Part shown: piece by piece, positions 35,178-44,885 of the stretch
Numbering within the stretch: the first letter of the stretch is position 1
Layout: each line of letters opens with the position of its first letter
Assembly: GCF_004804355.1 (NCBI RefSeq)
Contig: NZ_SRWZ01000005.1
Location: 186,001-250,000 of the forward strand
DNA from: Cognatitamlana onchidii
GTDB lineage: Bacteria; Bacteroidota; Bacteroidia; Flavobacteriales; Flavobacteriaceae
Length of the DNA: 64,000 nucleotides
Direction of reading: 5' to 3'
Notes under the pieces: generated by a model
Told to the model about the DNA's origin: nothing
Database searches by the model: none
Seen by the model: only the letters and a program-made list of their open reading frames with translations
Translations under genes and position numbers: made by a program

Positions 35178-36963
35178 AACAGTCAACATAAATTTAGCCG
35201 GCATATTTTTTCATATTGATGAAGATGCATACTCAAAACTACAGCGCTACTTAGAGGCTATTAAACGTTCATTTACCGACTCTCAAGGGCGATCAGAGAT
35301 AATAGCCGACATTGAAGCTCGAATTGCAGAATTGTTTAATGAACGCATAAAAAACGACAAACAAGTTATTAGAATCACCGAGGTCGATGAGGTTATTTCT
35401 ATAATGGGACAACCAGAGGACTATTTGGTAGATGATGAAATTTTTGAAGACGAGCCTCAACAATCATACAAGTCTAAATCCACACATCCTAAGAAACTCT
35501 TTAGAGACGCAGAGAACTCATACATAAGTGGGGTTTCTGCTGGCCTCGGGCATTATTTTGGTATCGATGCCATTTGGATTAGACTGGCATGGATATTATT
35601 GATTTTTGGTGCAGGCACAGGCATTTTACTCTATATACTATTATGGGTTTTGGTGCCTGAAGCCAAAACAACAACCGAAAAATTAATGATGCGAGGTGAA
35701 CCCGTTAATATAAGTAACATAGAAAAAAAAATTAAAGACGGGTTTGACTCTGTTACAGAAAAGGTTGGAGACGTAGCCAAAAATGTTTCGGATTCTGTAT
35801 CGAATGCCGCCAAAAATGTGGATGTAAAAAAAGGAGCTAATTCAATTAAATCTTCATCAAGGACATTTTTTGACACGCTAGCCGATATCATCATGTTTTT
35901 CTTTAAAATAATTGCAAAATTTATTGGTATTATTTTAATAATTGTTGCTGCAGCCACCCTTATTGGGTTAATTGTAGGTTTTCTTTCTTTAAGTATTGTA
36001 GATTTCATTAATATTCCAGGTTTAGATTTGGTGGATATTGCAAATACAGGGAATTCGCCTATTTGGTTGGTTTCACTTTTTGCCTTTTTTGCGGTTGGAA
36101 TCCCCTTCTTTTTCCTGTTTTATTTAGGGCTTAAAATTTTAATTAATAATTTAAAATCTATAGGGAACATTGCCAAATTCTCGTTACTTGGTCTTTGGCT
36201 TATGTCTGTAATCGCGCTTATTGTTATTGGTGTACGTCAGGCTAGTGAGCATGCTTTTGAAGAATCCTATATTGAAAGAACAGAAATACCTTTAAAAGCA
36301 AAAGACACGTTACACATAAAAATGTTAGACAATGACTTACTGGGTTCCAAATATTATAAGGGACACAGAGACTTTAAGCTTACTCACGACGAAAACGGAA
36401 ATAAGATTATTTTTTCATCGGATATTACAATTCTAGTAAAATCAACCTCCGATTCTATTGCCACCATTGCAGTGGAAAAAAGCGCCGATGGAAAAGACTT
36501 TGATACCGCTATTAACAGAGCAAAAACTATTAATTATAATTTTAATTTTACCGATAATGAGCTTCACTTTGACTCGTTTTTTACTCTAGATCCCGAAGCT
36601 AAATTCAGCAATCAAGAAATTTCTATTATTCTGTATTTGCCAGAAGAAAGCATCGCTTATTTCAGTAATAGCTCCGAACCATTTATGAGTCACCGAAAAC
36701 ATCGAGGCAATATCATAACTCGTAAAAATGCCAATCATTATATGAAAATACGGGATAACGATTCCGAGTGCTTAGATTGTCCCGTTTCAGAGGCATATCA
36801 TGTAGATGTGAATACTCCAAATGTTAAAATAAATGAAGATGGGATTGAAGTGCATGCTGATGGGAGTCATTTAGAAATTAATGATCAAGGTATTAAAGCA
36901 GAATCTGACGACGTTAAAGTAAACATCGATTCCAATGGAATTAATATCGAATCAGAAGACTAA
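35170..36963 (+). CDS. PspC-domain envelope-stress protein
   Basis: 597 residues. A cytoplasmic N-terminus (1-105) contains a sequence resembling HAAS-type linkers (GRSEIIADIEARIAELFNERI). The PspC domain (about 108-167) is KLFRDAENSYISGVSAGLGHYFGID with a membrane helix WIRLAWILLIFGAGTGILLY. Three further helices lie at about 240-345. The extracytoplasmic C-terminus is beta-rich and ends in three similar rungs (KINEDGIEVHADG, EINDQGIKAESDD, NIDSNGINIESED). The role is inferred as envelope or phage-shock-like stress response. Confidence 0.88.
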   Translation: MNKTVNINLAGIFFHIDEDAYSKLQRYLEAIKRSFTDSQGRSEIIADIEARIAELFNERIKNDKQVIRITEVDEVISIMGQPEDYLVDDEIFEDEPQQSYKSKSTHPKKLFRDAENSYISGVSAGLGHYFGIDAIWIRLAWILLIFGAGTGILLYILLWVLVPEAKTTTEKLMMRGEPVNISNIEKKIKDGFDSVTEKVGDVAKNVSDSVSNAAKNVDVKKGANSIKSSSRTFFDTLADIIMFFFKIIAKFIGIILIIVAAATLIGLIVGFLSLSIVDFINIPGLDLVDIANTGNSPIWLVSLFAFFAVGIPFFFLFYLGLKILINNLKSIGNIAKFSLLGLWLMSVIALIVIGVRQASEHAFEESYIERTEIPLKAKDTLHIKMLDNDLLGSKYYKGHRDFKLTHDENGNKIIFSSDITILVKSTSDSIATIAVEKSADGKDFDTAINRAKTINYNFNFTDNELHFDSFFTLDPEAKFSNQEISIILYLPEESIAYFSNSSEPFMSHRKHRGNIITRKNANHYMKIRDNDSECLDCPVSEAYHVDVNTPNVKINEDGIEVHADGSHLEINDQGIKAESDDVKVNIDSNGINIESED

Positions 36964-37081
36964 CAATTCATCATTAAAAAACAACAGTTCAAGTAATTAA
37001 ACTATCAAAAACACTTGTAAAACATAATATTTGAGTTATCAAATCAATAACATTTAATCATCAATCAAAAAACGAATCATT

Positions 37082-37810
37082 ATGACCACACTTATCAAAC
37101 TTATAGTAGCCACCATTTTGAGCTTAACCCTCTTTTCCTGTAATTTCGATTTTAACTTAAACACTGGAATTAGAGGTAACGGTAATGTTGTTACAGAAAC
37201 TAGAAACACCGACGCAACATTCAACACTATTAAAGCTACAGAAGGACTTGATGTGTACTTAACACAGAGCAACACCCCCAGTATTTTAGTAGAGGCCGAT
37301 GAAAACTTGCAAGAGCTTATTTTAACAGAAATTGAAAACGGTGTATTAAAGATTCATACTAAGGAAAATATTGGAAGCGCATCGTCTAAAAAAATAATGG
37401 TGAGCTTTCAAGATATTTCAAAAATCATATCAACGAGCGGCGCAGATGTTTATTCGACAAACACACTTACTCTTGAAAATTTGGAGCTCAAATCTACCAG
37501 TGGCAGCGATATGAAACTCAATTTAAAAACCAACGTTTTAACGTGTAAATCTACAAGTGGCAGTGATATGAGACTTTCTGGATCTACGGTAAAACTGTAT
37601 GCAGAATCAAATAGTGGTAGCGATATTAATGCCGCCGATTTAATGGCCGAATCAAGTCAGGTTAAAGCCAGCAGTGGGGCAGATATCGTGGTAAACAGTT
37701 CTAAAGAATTAGTTGCTAAGGCTAGTAGCGGAGGAGACATTAAATACTATGGCAATCCAGAAAAAGTTGAAAAAAGCAATAATCCATCAGGAAGCATATC
37801 CCAAAAGTAA
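37082..37810 (+). CDS. GIN-domain (DUF2807) lipoprotein
   Basis: 242 residues. The signal peptide ends in lipobox FSC (Cys20). The mature protein begins with RGNGNVVTETRNTDATFNTI, the head-GIN opening, and then a beta-helix ladder of short repeats: STSGADVYS, STSGSDMKL, STSGSDMRL, NSGSDINAA, SSGADIVVN and SSGGDIKYY. These proteins are putative auto-transported or envelope adhesion/stress proteins, function unproven. It follows the PspC gene by 118 bp on the same strand. Confidence 0.85.
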   Translation: MTTLIKLIVATILSLTLFSCNFDFNLNTGIRGNGNVVTETRNTDATFNTIKATEGLDVYLTQSNTPSILVEADENLQELILTEIENGVLKIHTKENIGSASSKKIMVSFQDISKIISTSGADVYSTNTLTLENLELKSTSGSDMKLNLKTNVLTCKSTSGSDMRLSGSTVKLYAESNSGSDINAADLMAESSQVKASSGADIVVNSSKELVAKASSGGDIKYYGNPEKVEKSNNPSGSISQK

Positions 37811-37960
37811 AGCAATATGCTAGTTTTTTTGTGAGATATAACTCCCAATGAATATATTTACATAAACTAAAATAGCTAAGATTCTCTACTTTTAACTGAT
37901 TCGCTAGATGGGATAAGATTATCTAACATGGGAGGAGATTAATACACAGGTGTTTTAATA

Positions 37961-38491
37961 TTATTTAACAACAATCTTTTGGTTAAACATGTTATCATCC
38001 ACCTTAATCTTCACTTGATAAACTCCATTAGTTATTTTCTGTTCTTAGTTTAGTATAAACTTATTCCCAGTTGTTATCTGGAGATTCTTATTTTGAAAAA
38101 CTCCAATACCTTGAATATTGTAAACGGATATGTCAATAGTAGATGCATTTGAACTGTCAATATTACTTTGCACAGTATTTTTTGCAGGATCTGGATAAAA
38201 ATCTAGAGCAGAAATTGGATAATCGTAATTCAGGCCAGCAGGGCAGTATCTGGCCAATGAAGGAATGTTTGCACCCGAAACCACCTTCTAAAGTATTTCT
38301 TTGACCTGAAAGAGGTCTATTACTTGCTGCAAATCGTAAGCTACCGCCATTGTAGCTCGTAAAAATTATCAAAGTATTTTCATAAATATTATTTGTTTTT
38401 AAAGCATCTAAAATTCCTTTCATCCCTCTACCTACGGTATACCTGCATCTTCCAAATTATCTATAGGTACATTTAAAAGTAGTGCGAATTA
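37961..38491 (-). pseudogene. S1 sulfatase remnant joined to a T9SS type A sorting domain
   Basis: Minus-strand fragments in different frames. From ~38420 down: KGILDALKTNNIYENTLIIFTSYNGGS, then ASNRPLSGQRNTLEGG, which is the C-terminal half of an S1 sulfatase (metal motif normally SDNGG). A frameshift follows, then PAGLNYDYPISALDFYP. At DFYP it passes into DPAKNTVQSNIDSSNASTIDISVYNIQG, a T9SS type A sorting domain. After a stop (38045) and another shift comes LTNGVYQVKIKVDD.. ending QKIVVK-stop at 37961. A further frame change is visible upstream of 38424. The formylglycine half is missing. It lies directly downstream of galE, with 118+ bp to the GIN gene. Confidence 0.75.
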
Positions 38492-39532
38492 TTAGTTACT
38501 AAATTTTGTACCCGATCTTAAATTTTGTTCCCACTTCCAAGCAGAAGATATCATATCTTCCAAATCAAATTTAGACTGCCAATCTAGTTCATCCTTCGCT
38601 AAATTAGTAGCAGCATAAAGTGCTGTAACATCTCCTTCTCTACGTCCAACAATCTTATAATTTAATTTTAAGTTAGCCACAGATTCAAAAGTGTTAATAA
38701 TGTCCAATACAGTGTAACCATTACCCGTACCCAAATTAAATACTTCAAAATTTGATTTGTTTTTGTTTGTCACCAACCTTTCAACAGCTTTTACATGGGC
38801 AACAGCTAAATCAACAACATGTATATAGTCTCTAATAGGTGTACCATCTTTACTAGGATAATCATTACCAAATACTTGCAACTCTTTTAGAACACCCGCC
38901 GCACATTGCGTTACATATGGTAATAAGTTATTGGGTGTACCACTCGGGAACTCACCAATTAATCCTGACTGATGCGCTCCAATAGGGTTAAAATACCGTA
39001 AAGATATTGCAGAAAAATTGGAGTTGGCATATGAAAAATCTTCAAGAATTTCCTCTGCCATTTTTTTTGTATTCCCATAAGGCGAAAAAGGTCTTTTGGT
39101 TTCGTTATTCTCCGATATGGGCAAAACATCTGGTTCTCCGTAAACTGTAGCGGATGAGGAAAAAATTATGTTTTCTATACCATTATCAACTTGCCCTTGT
39201 AATGTGTTCAAAAGAGAAGACAGATTATTTTTGTAATATAACAAAGGTTCTTTTACAGATTCCCCTACGGCCTTATAGGCCGCAAAATTTATAATAGCCA
39301 TAGCATCTCTATGTTTTTTATAAGCTGCCTTTGCTTGTTGCTCATCTGCTAGGTCTACTTTTTCTAACCGAGGTTTTTTACCTGTAATTTCTTTTATTCT
39401 ATCTAGGATGAATTCTTTTGAGTTTGATAAATTATCAAAAACTACTGCTTCGTACCCATTTTCTATTAGTGAAACTACTGTATGTGAGCCAATATAACCA
39501 CATCCTCCAGTTACAATTATTTTACCTTTCAT
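38492..39532 (-). CDS. galE: UDP-glucose 4-epimerase
   Basis: 346 residues. NAD-binding VTGGCGYIGSHT at the N-terminus, FDNLSNS after beta2, catalytic Y152-x3-K156 in SPYGNTKKMAE, and FNPIGAH and GDDYP-like sugar-binding loops. It interconverts UDP-galactose and UDP-glucose, the last Leloir step. It follows galT by 53 bp and ends the galK-galT-galE series. Cytoplasmic. The stop codon directly abuts the sulfatase remnant. Confidence 0.95.
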   Translation of the reverse strand: MKGKIIVTGGCGYIGSHTVVSLIENGYEAVVFDNLSNSKEFILDRIKEITGKKPRLEKVDLADEQQAKAAYKKHRDAMAIINFAAYKAVGESVKEPLLYYKNNLSSLLNTLQGQVDNGIENIIFSSSATVYGEPDVLPISENNETKRPFSPYGNTKKMAEEILEDFSYANSNFSAISLRYFNPIGAHQSGLIGEFPSGTPNNLLPYVTQCAAGVLKELQVFGNDYPSKDGTPIRDYIHVVDLAVAHVKAVERLVTNKNKSNFEVFNLGTGNGYTVLDIINTFESVANLKLNYKIVGRREGDVTALYAATNLAKDELDWQSKFDLEDMISSAWKWEQNLRSGTKFSN

Positions 39533-39585
39533 TATTTACTTTAAATTTTGCTTTAATTTTTATCTTACTCCATTTAAACCTCAAG

Positions 39586-40608
39586 CTACAAAAGCGATTT
39601 GATTATTTTTACAGCCTGCTCTGCTGTAATATCTCTTTGCGGTGTGCCAAACATTTCATATCCTACCATAAATTTCTTTACACTTGCACTTCTTAATAAT
39701 GGCGGATAAAAGCTCATGTGCCAATGCCAATGACTATTATCCTCATTATTGGTTGGTGCTTGATGGATACCACTAGAGTATGGAAAAGACGTATTAAATA
39801 TCTTGTCGTATACTTTTGTTAAAACAGAAATAGCCTCTGCATAGAAAAAGACTTCTTCTTCATTCATTTCTAATATATTAGATTGGTGCTTTTTAGGAAC
39901 AATCATAGTTTCAAAAGGCCATACTGCCCAAAATGGTACCAATACTACGAAAGCATCATTTTGAAAAATAATACGTTCATTCTTTTCTAATTCTTGAAAT
40001 AAATAATCACCTAGTATACTTTTGTTGTTTTCTCTGTAATATTTTAATTGCTGAACATGTTTTTTTTCTACCTCATTTGGCAAGGTAGACTGACTCCAAA
40101 TCTGACCATGAGGATGCGGATTACTACAACCCATTACCGACCCTTTGTTTTCAAATATTTGCACATAGTTAACAAAGTCTTTATTACCCAACTCTCTATA
40201 CTCTCTTTGCCAAGCAAAAACTACTTTTTGAATTGCAGTAGGAGTCATATCTGCTAGACTTTCTGAATGATTTGGACTAAAGCATACTACCTTACAAATT
40301 CCTTTTTCACTTTCGGCTATTAATAAACCATCGTTTACTGAAAAAATTGGCGAGTCGCTTTGCAACGCTGCAAAATCATTGGAGAAGACAAAAACGTCTT
40401 TGTATTTGGGGTTTACTTCACCGTTAATTCTTGTATTTCCAGCACATAAGTAACAGGTCTCATCGTATTCTGGACGCTTTTCATCATTAACAGCTTCATT
40501 TTGTCCTTGCCACGGTCGTTTAGCTCTATGTGGCGACACTAAAACCCATTCCCCTGTAAGTATATTAAAGCGCTTATGAGAGTAATCTTGTAAATCTGAA
40601 TTTTTCAT
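39586..40608 (-). CDS. galT: Galactose-1-phosphate uridylyltransferase
   Basis: 340 residues of the class I HIT-superfamily transferase. Active-site motif SNPHPHGQIW (H165, H167; H167 forms the uridylyl intermediate). Zinc or iron ligands lie in CYLCAGN (C52, C55) and HWHWH near the C-terminus. It exchanges UMP between UDP-glucose and galactose-1-phosphate. Starts 24 bp after galK. Confidence 0.95.
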   Translation of the reverse strand: MKNSDLQDYSHKRFNILTGEWVLVSPHRAKRPWQGQNEAVNDEKRPEYDETCYLCAGNTRINGEVNPKYKDVFVFSNDFAALQSDSPIFSVNDGLLIAESEKGICKVVCFSPNHSESLADMTPTAIQKVVFAWQREYRELGNKDFVNYVQIFENKGSVMGCSNPHPHGQIWSQSTLPNEVEKKHVQQLKYYRENNKSILGDYLFQELEKNERIIFQNDAFVVLVPFWAVWPFETMIVPKKHQSNILEMNEEEVFFYAEAISVLTKVYDKIFNTSFPYSSGIHQAPTNNEDNSHWHWHMSFYPPLLRSASVKKFMVGYEMFGTPQRDITAEQAVKIIKSLL

Positions 40609-40632
40609 AACTGAATATTATATTTCCTTGGC

Positions 40633-41781
40633 TTATTTTACTATTCGAGTTCCATCCGAAAGTCTAACAAAATATACAGAACATGCCTTATTAAATTTTT
40701 TCTTGTAAGCCTCTGAGACTAGATCAGAAAAGGCTTTAGCTTCTTTTTTAGCTATTAAATTAAGAGTACAACCTCCAAAACCACCACCCATCATTCTGGC
40801 ACCCAAAACGTGTTTGTTTTTCTTAGCTTGCTTTACTAAAAAATCTAACTCTTCACAGCTTACTTTATATTGATTTGATAAGCCTTCATGAGATTGATAA
40901 AGCAAAGCTCCTAAGGTGTCTAAATCATCATTTTTAATAGCATTGACTGCTTTCAGAGTTCTATTATTTTCCTGAATAACATATAATGCCTTTTGATAAT
41001 TTGCTGGTATAACCTTACCTGTAATAGCTTCTAAATCCACTTCAGTAGCATCTCTAAGTGACTTAACTTTTAGTAATTCTGAAACTTGTTCACAAGCAGA
41101 TCGTCTGTCATTATAGGCACTGTTAGATAAGCTATGCTTAACGTTAGTATTAATAAGCATCAATTGATAATCTTTAAAGTCTATTTTGTACGATTTAGAT
41201 TTTATGGTTCTACAATCTAAATGCAATGCATGGTTTTTTATACCAAACATACTCGCATACTGGTCCATTATGCCACAATTTACTCCTACGTAGTTATGTT
41301 CCGCTTTTTGAGATATTAAAATCATATCTTCTTTAGAGAGCCCTAATTCAAACAATTCATTTAAGCCGAAAACCACACTATTTTCTAACGCGGCTGATGA
41401 CGACATGCCCGCTCCACCTGGAATGTTACCTTTAAAAATGGCATTAAAGTCTCCCACGACTTTATTGCGATTTTGTATTTCCGCAACAACACCAAGCACA
41501 TAATTCTCCCAACCCCCTCCTTTTGAAGGTTTTAATTTATCTAATTCAAATTCAATAGTACTATCTAAATCTAAAGCTATAGCTGTTGAACTTCCTGAAT
41601 CACTCTTTTGAATCGCAGCAGCTATACCTTTATCTACGGCGGCAGGAAATACAAATCCATCATTATAATCAGTGTGCTCACCAATAATATTGATTCTCCC
41701 AGGTGAAAAAACTAACAAGGGGTTGGCTTTAAATTTTTCAATGAATGTCTTTTTTACATCCTTTACTAGCTCAATACTCAT
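40633..41781 (-). CDS. galK: Galactokinase
   Basis: 382 residues, GHMP kinase. The signature FSPGRINIIGEHTDYNDGFVFP (residues ~25-46, substrate side) and the ATP loop PGGAGMSSSAALE are intact, as is ARMMGGGFGGCTL near the C-terminus. It phosphorylates D-galactose to start the Leloir route. It stands 58 bp from the chimeric 199-residue gene. Its presence at the tail of a galactan locus says that galactose is the main released monosaccharide. Confidence 0.95.
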   Translation of the reverse strand: MSIELVKDVKKTFIEKFKANPLLVFSPGRINIIGEHTDYNDGFVFPAAVDKGIAAAIQKSDSGSSTAIALDLDSTIEFELDKLKPSKGGGWENYVLGVVAEIQNRNKVVGDFNAIFKGNIPGGAGMSSSAALENSVVFGLNELFELGLSKEDMILISQKAEHNYVGVNCGIMDQYASMFGIKNHALHLDCRTIKSKSYKIDFKDYQLMLINTNVKHSLSNSAYNDRRSACEQVSELLKVKSLRDATEVDLEAITGKVIPANYQKALYVIQENNRTLKAVNAIKNDDLDTLGALLYQSHEGLSNQYKVSCEELDFLVKQAKKNKHVLGARMMGGGFGGCTLNLIAKKEAKAFSDLVSEAYKKKFNKACSVYFVRLSDGTRIVK

Positions 41782-41839
41782 GTCTTATTAATTTATTAGA
41801 TTAATTATCACCCTTTATACTCCAGGTGATGCTATATAT

Positions 41840-42439
41840 TTAGTTTGGATTTAAAGTTTGTAAGCCTTTTTTTGTTATTAAAACTGCCGATCCAACTGAA
41901 GCTGGTTCTATAGCAATGGTATTTTTTTTGCTTAGCGTTTGCACTTGCAAAAAATTGTTCTTACCTGTTCTATCAAATTCCAAGGTATATTTAAGTGATC
42001 TCAAGATGACTTCATTTGAATTTGATTCGAAACAATCATTTACAAACTTATCCTTTATAGCTAATAAAGCATCTTCTTCAGAAGCTTTTATGAAACCTGT
42101 TGTAAACGTTTCTTTGGACTTCAATATGCCCGATTTAAAATAGGTTCCACCATCTGATGCATTGTCTGGATTATAATGTATGCTCAATTCCGCTAAACCA
42201 ATGACGATTTTTACATTATCGGTATTATTCCGTTTCCAACCTGTTTGTTGTATTGGGCAACATTGCTTTTTTTTGAACCAATTCTTCCAATTTACTACTT
42301 CTGGAGTTTCTAACCCATCTAAAAAATTATCAACAAATGTCCATGAAGCCAACCTATCTGAAACTTTCAACGGTGTTTGCCCATAAAATTTTACTGAGAA
42401 GCCAAAAAATAAAATGACAAAATACTGGAACAGATTCAT
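41840..42439 (-). CDS. Exported 199-residue protein; GH16 N-terminal half with unrelated tail
   Basis: Signal peptide 1-20 (FFGFSVKFYGQ). Residues ~31-119 look like the first half of a GH16 enzyme: SWTFVDNFLDG.. near the start, WKRNNTDNVKIVIGLAELSIHY, then TYFKSGILKSKETFTTGFIKA, matching the usual SG-x-KSK-x-Y-G-x-xEAR segment. After ~119 the sequence changes to SEEDALLAIKDKF.. and a beta-rich tail (TLEFDRTGKNNFLQVQTL) that I do not recognise. The catalytic ExDxxE is absent, so the protein cannot be an active GH16. I read it as a deletion chimera; it may be a pseudogene or a new small binding protein. It follows the GH42-like gene by 5 bp. Confidence 0.5.
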   Translation of the reverse strand: MNLFQYFVILFFGFSVKFYGQTPLKVSDRLASWTFVDNFLDGLETPEVVNWKNWFKKKQCCPIQQTGWKRNNTDNVKIVIGLAELSIHYNPDNASDGGTYFKSGILKSKETFTTGFIKASEEDALLAIKDKFVNDCFESNSNEVILRSLKYTLEFDRTGKNNFLQVQTLSKKNTIAIEPASVGSAVLITKKGLQTLNPN

Positions 42440-42444
42440 GGTTT

Positions 42445-44826
42445 TTACTGAACTTTTAATAGCAGTACTTCTTCAGATGCTAAATCAAACTCAGTATCCA
42501 TAGAATTTGATGTCATTATATTTTGCACGGAAATAGACTTCCCAGATTTTAATGACAATTTAATTTTCGCTTTATTATGCCCCACATTAAGTAAGTTTAC
42601 CAAGTACGAGCCATCCTCTTGCCGAACAACCCTTGAAATGGTTGTTTTATGCGCTAATCCATTATCCGATTCTACAATTACATCTGGCATTTGGTCAACA
42701 AGTTGAGCCAAAGCTTTTGTTTTGATTTCCTCTAAATCCAAAGCCTTCATTGAAATTAACTTTCCCTTATCTGATTTTAAGGTTTTGTTTCGCTTTTTAC
42801 CATATTCGTTCATGGACAAGCTTTCTGTAGAATCCAAAATCACTGTACCCCCATTACTCAAATAGGTTTGTAAAGCATCAAACTCAGCATCGGTAACATA
42901 CTTAGTTTTATACACAACAACTGTATTCCAAGAACTATTATCTTGTTTTTCAATAATGTTTTTTGTTACAAATCCTAGTGGCAATCCTTCGAAAAATAAT
43001 GATTTATACAACTTACCTGTTTGTGTCATATAGTTTGATGTGTTAATAGCAGAAGTCTCTGAATAGAACAAACGCAAAGGGCGTGGTTGATTCCGCAAAG
43101 CGATGATTTCCTCTGAAAAAGAATTCAAGTCGTACATTACCTGAGTTACTTCATTTGTAATATGGGGTTGCATATTATTTGAACCTGCGTAGGCACCGCC
43201 CAATCCAGGATCAAAAAAGTTTAGTTCTCCCTCCAAACGGTCTTCTGGTGAACCATCAGGATCTCGAGCCCAAAACCACCCCATGTTGGCATCCATTCCC
43301 ATTAAAGTGGCCAACCAATACACATTTCGTACATAACTCGTACGCATATCCAATTTTCTATATTGTCCTGACGACAAGAAATGAGATTCAGAATTAATAT
43401 TGATTTTATCTGGAGCAACCGATTCTAGAAAATCTTGTAAAATGGCCATCCCGTCCCACTTATAAACGTAATCTTTATGCCAATCGGAGTTAATATGCGG
43501 ACGAATACTTGGGTCTCCCAAAGCTTTGGCATCATGACCTATCATAGTTGTTAACTCGGTTAAAGCCTCGAAATCCATTCCGTGTGAACGGGAATCTTCG
43601 TAAAACGTGCGCGGAAATAATTTGATATGGGTATCTGCTTCAGGATTTACCGCATGCAGATTATCTTGATTAAATGTAAACCAATCCAATGTTCTATGCA
43701 TATTATATCGGCACCAATCATACCACATTGGCTTACCTCTCAGCACTGTGTCTATTGGAATTGCAATTTCAACGGAAGCAAAGTTTTTAAATGATGTATC
43801 CCAATTTGAATTAAGTTCTTCAATATTATCGCTGTATTTGTCTTTCAACCAAGACCTAAAATTATTCAAAGTATAAGAAGAAATACCATTCATCTCTTTA
43901 TACTTATAGGTCCAATGCCCCTTTTCAGAATACCAATGAGGCTCGTTGGCGAACACGTATCCTAACTCAGTGACTTTTTTTCCTTTGGTAAGTTCACCTG
44001 TATGACGAATAATTTTCCCCCAAACATCACGAGCCAAAGGGTTGTCAATATCAAAACCTGTAAACAAAGAACGACCTATGCGTACTTCTGGCTCCTTTTG
44101 CTCTACCCACTTAGGAATGCCCATATCCCAATAGTATAAAAAACCAATGTTAGTATCAGGAATACCAGTAACCTCTTTCATCAATTCTTCGTCCCATGTG
44201 CCGTCTTCTTTTAAAAGAAATGAGTTGATGGCACGATCGTGATCCACTGGATAAAGATTTTCTCCACCGTGATACAAAGCTCCTAAATGGTCGTTGTAAA
44301 CCTGTTCATTAGTTAATGGTTGCCCCACCGTTTTAGAAAAATAATCATATGGAAAAATTGGTTTTCCGTTACTAATAAACATATTATCATCAGCTTTTGT
44401 GTTTTGCCAATCTACCTTATTAACAGGCCTTCGTTTTATTTCACCGTTAAGTTCTTTGTTTAAATCATCAATACTTTTATCTAAAATCTGAATCACCTTT
44501 TTTCTTTCAAAATCTGGTAATATTTCAGCTAGCGAGTCCTTTTGAGGTTCGTAATAACGCTCATAACCAAAAAGCTTTGCAACCGCTTCTTTGTTGTTTT
44601 CATCCCAATTGGCAAATTTTAAGAATTCCTTCGAAAACCATAATACGGTTTCCTCCCTTGCCACGTCAATGGATTCTGAACGTGCCTCGTCCATCATGAA
44701 CTTTAAAGTTTCAATTTTATTTAGGGCCTCTTCTTCTAGTGTTTTTTCTTGCTGGCAAGAAAGCACATTGACTACTAAAAACGAACCAATGATTAGTTTA
44801 AGAAAATTATATTTTAGAATGTCCAT
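42445..44826 (-). CDS. GH42-like beta-galactosidase lipoprotein
   Basis: 793 residues. The lipobox VLSC (Cys24) predicts a lipoprotein. After a ~140-residue N-terminal region, a TIM-barrel region is seen with LGYVFANEPHW (candidate acid/base E295), FRSWLKDKYSDNIEELNSNW (as in GH42) and INSESHF (candidate nucleophile E480). A domain like the GH42 amidotransferase/trimer domain (about 590-680, TVVVYKTKYVTDAEFDALQTYLSNGGTVIL) and a beta-sandwich end follow. GH42-like beta-galactosidases, and the related GH167 enzymes of carrageenan degraders, split galactose from oligo-galactans. Exact family is not decided from sequence alone. Confidence 0.75.
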   Translation of the reverse strand: MDILKYNFLKLIIGSFLVVNVLSCQQEKTLEEEALNKIETLKFMMDEARSESIDVAREETVLWFSKEFLKFANWDENNKEAVAKLFGYERYYEPQKDSLAEILPDFERKKVIQILDKSIDDLNKELNGEIKRRPVNKVDWQNTKADDNMFISNGKPIFPYDYFSKTVGQPLTNEQVYNDHLGALYHGGENLYPVDHDRAINSFLLKEDGTWDEELMKEVTGIPDTNIGFLYYWDMGIPKWVEQKEPEVRIGRSLFTGFDIDNPLARDVWGKIIRHTGELTKGKKVTELGYVFANEPHWYSEKGHWTYKYKEMNGISSYTLNNFRSWLKDKYSDNIEELNSNWDTSFKNFASVEIAIPIDTVLRGKPMWYDWCRYNMHRTLDWFTFNQDNLHAVNPEADTHIKLFPRTFYEDSRSHGMDFEALTELTTMIGHDAKALGDPSIRPHINSDWHKDYVYKWDGMAILQDFLESVAPDKININSESHFLSSGQYRKLDMRTSYVRNVYWLATLMGMDANMGWFWARDPDGSPEDRLEGELNFFDPGLGGAYAGSNNMQPHITNEVTQVMYDLNSFSEEIIALRNQPRPLRLFYSETSAINTSNYMTQTGKLYKSLFFEGLPLGFVTKNIIEKQDNSSWNTVVVYKTKYVTDAEFDALQTYLSNGGTVILDSTESLSMNEYGKKRNKTLKSDKGKLISMKALDLEEIKTKALAQLVDQMPDVIVESDNGLAHKTTISRVVRQEDGSYLVNLLNVGHNKAKIKLSLKSGKSISVQNIMTSNSMDTEFDLASEEVLLLKVQ

Positions 44827-44885
44827 GATTGCAAATTATGTTTAGTATTAATATTTTAAAAGTTTAATTAATTAGAATTAGACTC

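Noticed and set aside
38045-38423. Two separate small genes (79 and 86 codons) downstream of galE
   Set aside because: Both frames match successive parts of one sulfatase and a sorting domain; they are pieces of one decayed gene.
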